Positions 63,101 to 64,000 of a DNA stretch of 64,000 nt are shown one piece after another. This DNA comes from CBDDCQ01 sp965226285 (GTDB lineage: Bacteria; Bacteroidota; Bacteroidia; Flavobacteriales; Ichthyobacteriaceae). The DNA lies in contig CBDDCQ010000001.1 of NCBI GenBank assembly GCA_965226285.1, positions 62,001 through 126,000 of the forward strand, written 5' to 3'. A program made the translations under genes and the position numbers. Under the pieces are notes generated by a model. That model made no database searches, was not told the origin of the DNA, and saw only the letters and a list, made by a program, of their open reading frames with translations. Each line of letters starts with the position of its first letter. Position 1 is the stretch's first letter.

Positions 63101-63423
63101 GTACTATGGTTTGGAAAAAGGTCTTTGGGTGGCATGGTTATGATATAGGCCATTCCATCGTGCAAACGTCTGACGGGGGCTTTGCCGTAGCAGGATATAC
63201 AGAGAGCAAAGGTTCAGGGGAGAGTGATTTCTGGGTACTCAAGTTAGATGCTTTGGGTACCATGGTTTGGGAAAAGTTCTTTGGGGGGAATGACTTTGAT
63301 GTAGCTGAATCCATAGTGCAAACGTCTGACGGGGGCTTTGCCGTAGTAGGATATACAAATAGCAAAGGTTTAGGGGAGAGTGATATCTGGGTACTCAAGT
63401 TGGATAAGCATGGGAATCTTTAA
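60169..63423 (+). CDS. giant modular lipoprotein with predicted seven-bladed beta-propeller
   Basis: The 1084-residue protein has a lipoprotein signal ending SMIYC (Cys27) and a Pro-rich linker (PDDKPTPAPAP). Residues 46-720 form seven modules of ~96 residues related to those at 50888-55651: four of LTF type (SLTYAEQ, LTFNRVSK, LTFDKLSE, LTFSKRVK) and three of LTW type (LTWTKQSKPYGSGGEISNAE). Residues 722-1084 form exactly seven repeats of about 52 residues patterned WEKTFGGSxxD, SIVQTSDGGFAVAGYT, DFWVLKLDASGT, which would close a seven-bladed propeller. The second methionine at 60181 is another possible start. Both lipoproteins probably sit on the outer surface. The propeller fold is inferred from repeat number. 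Confidence 0.85.
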   Translation: MRQVMKPIRYFVSLLLLTALITSMIYCSKEESKPDDKPTPAPAPSLTYAEQTIVFSSVTGVTKTLAVAKILAGVKGSKEGYTIKSITLVSSNTTASAKVSGTQLTFSKPGNIVFNLVLKHASKQDATIKNCKIIISKDAAATLTFNRVSKAFVSGGSFTTLEILGGVAGTKSGYTLKEIKALAPSGVANVTGTKPTLSLTMTKIGSFTATIVLEHSTKGDVTITGAQFKISTSAGESLTFDKLSEVYSSVGLFTTEEILGRIGGKKAGYTLREIRSLNPIGIASVTGTKPNLYLSYVKAGNFTATLVLEHATKGDSTIDNASFEVTKAPAPRLTWTKQSKPYGSGGEISNAELLAGLNGTSAAKTGYTIKSVIISSANGTGARVSGRGTSAKIVGYTQAGILTLTLVFQHPAKMDVTLAGKKFEITKADASTLTWKKQSKAYVSGGEISNAELLAGLTGSSAAKTGYTIKSVTISSANGTGARVSGNGTSAKIVGYTKVGILTLTLVFQHPAKVDVTLRGKEFEITKAVAERLTWTKQTKVYSSSGEITNAQLLLGVQGSKTGYTIKTVTIASAGGTGATVSGSGTSAKIIGYTKAGSLTLTIVLEHATKADVTLTGLAFEITKARAESLTFSKRVKSFRVGSSFSTSEILAGVAGTKTGYTLKEIKNLSPSGFARVNGTKPNLSLGMIRVGNFTATIILEHPNKADATITGTTFEINKGTWDKVFGGSRSDVGTSIVQTSDGGLAVTGSTESKGAGGDDFWLLKLDASLGTIVWEKTFGEKYNEKNPSLVQTSDGGVAVAGHKQDDKSYYDYYILKLSALGTIVWEKTFGGSKNEKNTSVIQTSDGGFALGGTRLQSAGGDYDGWVLKLDASGSIVWNKTFGGNKSDKVQSIVQTSDGGFAVAGYKASNSRGSYDAWVFKLNASGNKTWEKTFGGSNVDTAVSIIQTSDGGFAVTGQTNSEGKGSADMWILKLDASGTMVWKKVFGWHGYDIGHSIVQTSDGGFAVAGYTESKGSGESDFWVLKLDALGTMVWEKFFGGNDFDVAESIVQTSDGGFAVVGYTNSKGLGESDIWVLKLDKHGNL
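61199..61798 (+). repeat. near-identical 300-bp module pair
   Basis: Modules 4 and 5 of the propeller lipoprotein repeat with an exact 300-base offset: 61201-61230 and 61501-61530 are identical, as are long stretches coding SAAKTGYTIKSV and TSAKIVGYT. The remaining modules are much more diverged, so this pair is a recent duplication. Confidence 0.85.
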
Positions 63424-63626
63424 TCATGGATAATGGTTTGTTTTTTAATTGCACTACAGGTTAAGATACATATTCAAAGAAATACAGGACAAATTCACAT
63501 ACCCTAAGACGTCATTAAATTAAAGTTGTTTTTATTATTAAATTATATCGACCTATTAAATCCTCTAAGAAAACTTTATTATAACCTACTTAAATATTTA
63601 AGATAAACCACTACATTTGTAAACAC
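63424..63626 (+). other. intergenic region after the propeller gene
   Basis: No gene, terminator hairpin or repeat was recognised in this AT-rich stretch, which is followed by the relic at 63627. Confidence 0.5.
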
Positions 63627-63806
63627 CTAATGTGGTGCAAAGCAACTGCTATAATTATCTAAAAAATTGGACATTTTGTTTTGACGATTATAGTTTCTTT
63701 TAATTTCCCAAATACTGATACCTTGAAAATCGAAAAGAGTTAATACTTCCTTATGCTCTGTAGCATATTTTGATGTAACTGTGACTCTTTTAGTTTGTCC
63801 ATAAAG
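63627..63806 (-). pseudogene. possible 3' fragment of a lost gene
   Basis: On the minus strand, just after a stop at 63807-63809, a 59-codon frame without start codon reads LYGQTKRVTVTSKYATEHKE, then LTLFDFQGISIWEIKRNYNR and ends SCFAPH. The composition looks protein-like, with beta-strand character in the first half. No family was recognised. It may be a chance frame. Confidence 0.3.
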
Positions 63807-63906
63807 CTAATATACAAGTAAAAAATATGACTGTTGATAATATTCCTTTTATAATTTCAATGCTATTAAAAGTTATTCCAGATATAATTATACAATTTTT
63901 ATTTGG

Positions 63907-63914
63907 TATTTTTG
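63907..63914 (+). promoter_or_regulatory. -7 element for recN
   Basis: TATTTTTG fits TAnnTTTG, with a start near 63920, 25 bases before the recN ATG. Confidence 0.55.
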
Positions 63915-63944
63915 CGCAAAATACTTAATTCTTATTTATTAAAA

Positions 63945-64000
63945 ATGCTAGCATCTCTATCGGTAAAAAATTATGCTCTAATAGAAAGTTTAAATGTAGA
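63945..64000 (+). CDS. recN: DNA repair protein RecN, first 18 codons
   Basis: The window ends inside this gene. MLASLSVKNYALIESLNVD matches the N-terminus of RecN (typical: MLxxLxIxNFALIExLxVE), an SMC-like ATPase in double-strand break repair. Only 56 bases are visible, so the call rests on that short conserved start plus the -7 element upstream. Confidence 0.8.
   Translation, partial: MLASLSVKNYALIESLNV

Overview
The window reads as chromosomal DNA of an AT-rich member of the Bacteroidota, most likely the order Flavobacteriales. The evidence is: (i) nearly every intergenic start region carries the Bacteroidota -7 promoter element TAnnTTTG, with almost no Shine-Dalgarno sequences; (ii) families largely restricted to this phylum are present (DUF4835/PorD of the type IX secretion system, DUF4834, DUF2480, DUF4249 paired with a TonB-dependent receptor, YfhO-type membrane protein); (iii) the housekeeping genes are flavobacterial in form (carbamoyl-phosphate synthase large subunit without its allosteric domain, NADP-isocitrate dehydrogenase of eukaryotic type, GroEL with a GGM tail). 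The genus cannot be told from the sequence alone.

Layout. 1-1154: end of icd, then rdgB. 1155-3070: a secreted barrel protein with a seven-fold heptad repeat and the relic of a C10 cysteine peptidase. 3071-7617: PhoD-like phosphatase, a frameshifted sulfatase and the NAD(P)HX repair enzyme. 7618-9590: a gene-poor accessory stretch with a 110-bp repeat pair, a barrel relic, a 59-aa gene, two or three candidate small RNAs with their own promoters and terminators, and a Bor-like lipoprotein. 9590-15985: a GH172 (DUF2961) lipoprotein flanked by short near-direct repeats, hutI-hutG, and an aminotransferase/sulfotransferase pair. 16093-21750: TonB receptor plus DUF4249 lipoprotein; SulP transporter plus carbonic anhydrase, with coaD. 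22390-30231: dnaN, secG, groESL, cdaA, nhaC, lemA and two TPM proteins. 30522-35113: porD and a lipoprotein (minus strand), GNAT, a DUF6580/Dph6-like pair, and an orphan DNA methyltransferase behind a truncated HNH gene. 35177-50152, all minus strand: yfhO, DUF4834, a 1431-aa uncharacterised protein, prmA, trxB, sucA, carB, rpmH. 50153-64000: 138-bp palindromic tandem repeats, two very large modular lipoproteins that share an apparently undescribed ~95-aa repeat, and between them fldA-sufE-sufT-DUF2480 and rpoN; the window ends in recN.

How the genes fit together. Core metabolism is represented by TCA enzymes (icd, sucA), pyrimidine/arginine precursor synthesis (carB), CoA synthesis (coaD), histidine breakdown (hutI, hutG) and Fe-S assembly (suf genes with flavodoxin). 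SulP with carbonic anhydrase suggests bicarbonate handling, and cdaA next to nhaC suggests c-di-AMP with Na+/H+ homeostasis. The most unusual material is the pair of modular lipoproteins at 50888-55651 and 60169-63423. They share one module array but end differently, one in BspA-type leucine-rich repeats and the other in a predicted seven-bladed propeller; internal near-identical DNA repeats suggest they change by recombination. No tRNA, rRNA, CRISPR array or intact insertion sequence was recognised.
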